Shown one piece after another: positions 61,640-64,000 of a stretch of DNA of 64,000 nucleotides. The first letter of the stretch is position 1. Every line of letters starts with the position of its first letter. The stretch lies in contig CM049408.1 in assembly GCA_026929865.2 (NCBI GenBank), positions 2,487,501 through 2,551,500 of the forward strand. Reading direction: 5' to 3'. The translations under genes and the position numbers were made by a program. Under the pieces are notes generated by a model that was given only the letters and a program-made list of their open reading frames with translations, ran no database searches and was not told where the DNA came from. The DNA comes from Hyperoplus lanceolatus (taxonomy: Eukaryota; Chordata; Actinopteri; Uranoscopiformes; Ammodytidae).

Positions 61640-63766
61640 GGGTGTGTTAGCTCTGTTGTGAGAAATAGGATTTAGGACGATATCTGTCAGACTTAACATT
61701 TTTACAATTTAAAGGTCCAATTTCAGTCGGACTAACACAATAAACCAATTTTCTCTAACGTCAAGTAAATGTAGTGACTCAGCGTCTGTGAGTATGTTAA
61801 TGGTAGAGTTACTTTCCTTTTATTTAGTTATCCAAGGGTGCATGATAAATTAATATTATATATCATTGTGTAAATGTGCTTTTAGATGTGCAAAGTTTAG
61901 CCGGGCGTTATGTTATAAAGCTGGTTGTATTTCCTTATGCATGCTAATAACCATGATGGATGAGGGCAGTGGGCAGGATTATTGCGATCTCGACTTCCAA
62001 AGTCTGATCTATAATGAAAAGCTAGTATCCAAAGTGTATTAGTTATATCCTATCAAACCCGTATTAACCAACTTGTAGCACAATGCTTTAATTGATTACT
62101 ATTTCTTCATAAAGAAGACTCTCCCCTCGGTACCTGCAAGAAACGCGAACCCCGGCCTCTTTAGTTAAAAGCGCGGGATTTATCCTCTGGACCACCTTAG
62201 TTTTACTTCTAAATAAAGTACAATATTCACTATATACCACCGTGTTCAGAGTTTTACTTTATCAAAACCCCCTCATGCTTAATGATGATGCTGATTTCCG
62301 TATAAACCCTTTTAAATATTGCTTCAGAAAATCCTCCTCCTTTTTCACGGAAGATATCCTTTCACAAGTTATTGCTTATAAGTTGTGAGTAAGTTAGTTT
62401 TGTAAACCACCCTTCTAGTAAAATAGAACAGATATACTATTTTCAGAATATAAACATCTAGTTTAATCTGGGAAGGTATTTATAACCTATTCTTTTATTT
62501 TTAAAGAGTGTATCAACATCAGGTGTACCAACATATTCTCTCCTTACAGAGAGGTTAGTTGTATGAGGTTGTGTGTGTTTTAAATCAGTAATGTGCCGTT
62601 GTGTGGAATCGAATTGTACTTACCTCCCCGAGGACGGAACCATGTCTTTGAAGAACAAACCAATACCTAAAGTCCTTCTGTTACATTATAAACTAATTCA
62701 CAACTGAGGCTTTACAACATTTAAGGGATTTTATTTACAAAATACAAGAGAGTATAGGTATAATACATAAAATTGACAAAAAAGGAAAAGAAAAGAGGTT
62801 GTATGCCTTTAACTCATTCAATAGTTATTTTTCCCCTAATATCTGTTGACTTGATCTCGTTTCTAAATTTGTTGTAAACCTTGAAACAATACCCAGACAT
62901 ATACATGCATGCCTAATAAGTATCGTCTAAAGCTTTACGAAATCTTATTAAATGACAAGGACTTAGACAGGTATCGCCCAATATATAGAGCCTTTCCCAA
63001 TAATGTCCTGCTACTTCCAAGTCATTTTGTCCGATTTCCTATTCTAATAAAATTTCACCAAGTCATTACTGTGTCAAGAGTTTCAAAGATGTGTTTTTAA
63101 AAGACTTTGCCTCTAAGTACTTCGAAAGTCCAAAATCTTTCAGAGTATTTTGGACTCACAAAGTTTTTCTAAGTTTTTCTTCTGCCTCCATGATTGAAGA
63201 CAGATAGAGTCTGCTGGAACAGAGCGTGACAAACTATAGAGTTTATAGTAATGGCTGCAAAAGACCAAAAAAGCCCTGTCCTGCTTCAAACGTGCTGTTA
63301 TATAGTGAACTGAGAACCAATGAGACTTATGAGAGGGAGGAGTGAAAAAGGCACAGCTGCACGGGGTAACCCCGGTAGCCCCCTCCCTCTACTCCTTCCT
63401 ACTGTATGACCATATAAGGTCCTTCCCCCTACTACTTCCTATGGCCCTATGGTCCTCCCCCTTCCTCTGGTCAACTTTAACCTGATGAGCCTTCACATTC
63501 TATTCTGTTTCACTAAACATTTCCCACTTTTACTTATGACAAAAATAAATACAAATGTCACAATATATGCACAAGTAAAAAGTTACATCATGTTCAATTA
63601 TCACATCAGGATTCTCCCCGGTAACCTGGGACCATTTTTGAACAGTTCATGTTGAATATGAGACATAGATAAACTGCATCAGTTGTATTGATTTGAACTG
63701 GTGACATCAAAGCATTAAATAAGGACTGCAAGTAAGGACTATTACAACAAACAAAAAAAAACGGCA
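61640..63766 (+). other. Intergenic, no gene seen
   Basis: No complete repeat could be delimited. A tRNA-like patch on the minus strand is at about 62137-62200. The segment 63180-63480 is pyrimidine-rich with CCCTCCCTCTACTCCTTC repeats. Short frames (e.g. + 62909-63100) show no motif. Confidence 0.55.
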
Positions 63767-63768
63767 TA

Positions 63769-64000
63769 GGGGAGAACGGGGTAATCTGAGCCACTTTTTA
63801 CATTTGCTCCCCTCTAAGGGAGGTAAAATGATTTATCACTCAAATTTACACATTTCCCATTAATTCATGATGTTTCCTAGAAATGGGCATTAGCAGAATT
63901 TTTTCAAGACAAAGGGCAGTGAAAATATGATTGTTTTAAAAAAAGTTGTCATGTGGCTCACTTTACCCCAGCTGTGGGGTAAACTGATCCACTTACTTTT
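63769..64000. mobile_element. TIR element cut by the window edge
   Basis: After TA at 63767-63768 it begins GGGGAGAACGGGGTAATCTG followed by AGCCACTTTTTACATT, similar in style to the 22617-24764 element (GGGGAGAGTGG..TAA..TGTGCCA). Internal TGTGGGGTAAACTGATCCAC repeats the end motif. The other end is beyond base 64000. Confidence 0.6.

Noticed and set aside
62137-62200. tRNA-like patch on the minus strand
   Set aside because: It has a good box A (TGGTCCAGAGG) and a GGTTCGCG box-B-like stretch, but box B is imperfect and I could not form acceptor and T stems. It may be a tRNA-derived SINE or a decayed tRNA pseudogene.

Overview
The window is vertebrate, almost certainly teleost fish, nuclear DNA. 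It holds one recognisable protein-coding gene, the 3' part of rragd (Ras-related GTP-binding protein D), on the + strand. Four coding exons lie at 752-866, 9582-9724, 30487-30635 and 41740-41894. They have consistent phases, GT/AG borders and a TGA stop, and encode about 186 C-terminal residues: the end of the G domain and the roadblock-type C-terminal domain. The first exons lie upstream of base 1. A 3' UTR of about 0.8 kb ends near an AATAAA at 42698-42703.

The rest is introns (8.7, 20.8 and 11.1 kb) and about 21 kb of 3' intergenic DNA, packed with transposon relics of kinds typical of fish. These include Tc1/mariner (four relics and one 106-bp MITE), hAT-like elements with 8-bp target-site duplications (TSDs), many TTAA-flanked (Kolobok/piggyBac-type) elements, a Harbinger-like family in two copies, L2/Rex-like LINE 3' ends, a truncated Ty3/gypsy retrotransposon with its 5' LTR, and long microsatellites.

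Layout: 0.7-9.6 kb is intron with a Harbinger-like element hosting a TTAA element that carries a decayed THAP-like ORF, then a retroelement-like block and LINE tails. From 9.7 to 30.5 kb is intron dominated by a nested stack. A Tc1 relic is split by a 1.3-kb hAT-like element and by a 4.7-kb element with 46-bp perfect terminal inverted repeats (TIRs) and a 7-bp TSD. Next come a TTAA element, a second hAT, and a TA-flanked element containing a LINE tail containing a third hAT. From 30.6 to 41.7 kb is intron with TTAA MITEs, a 1.36-kb TIR element with an internal duplication, a fourth hAT inside a Tc1 end, and a GC-rich island with a 203-bp tandem repeat. From 42.7 to 64 kb is intergenic: a fold-back TTAA element with another element in its middle, a Tc1 relic, a 25-bp perfect hairpin, microsatellites, the gypsy element, a large fold-back element, a second Harbinger-like copy, and a truncated TIR element at the right edge.

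No operon, CRISPR array, origin or bacterial system is present. The notable content is the nested transposon architecture, several elements defined here only by their ends and TSDs, and a CTCF-like motif carried inside one of them. Superfamily assignments made from TIR/TSD structure alone are inference.
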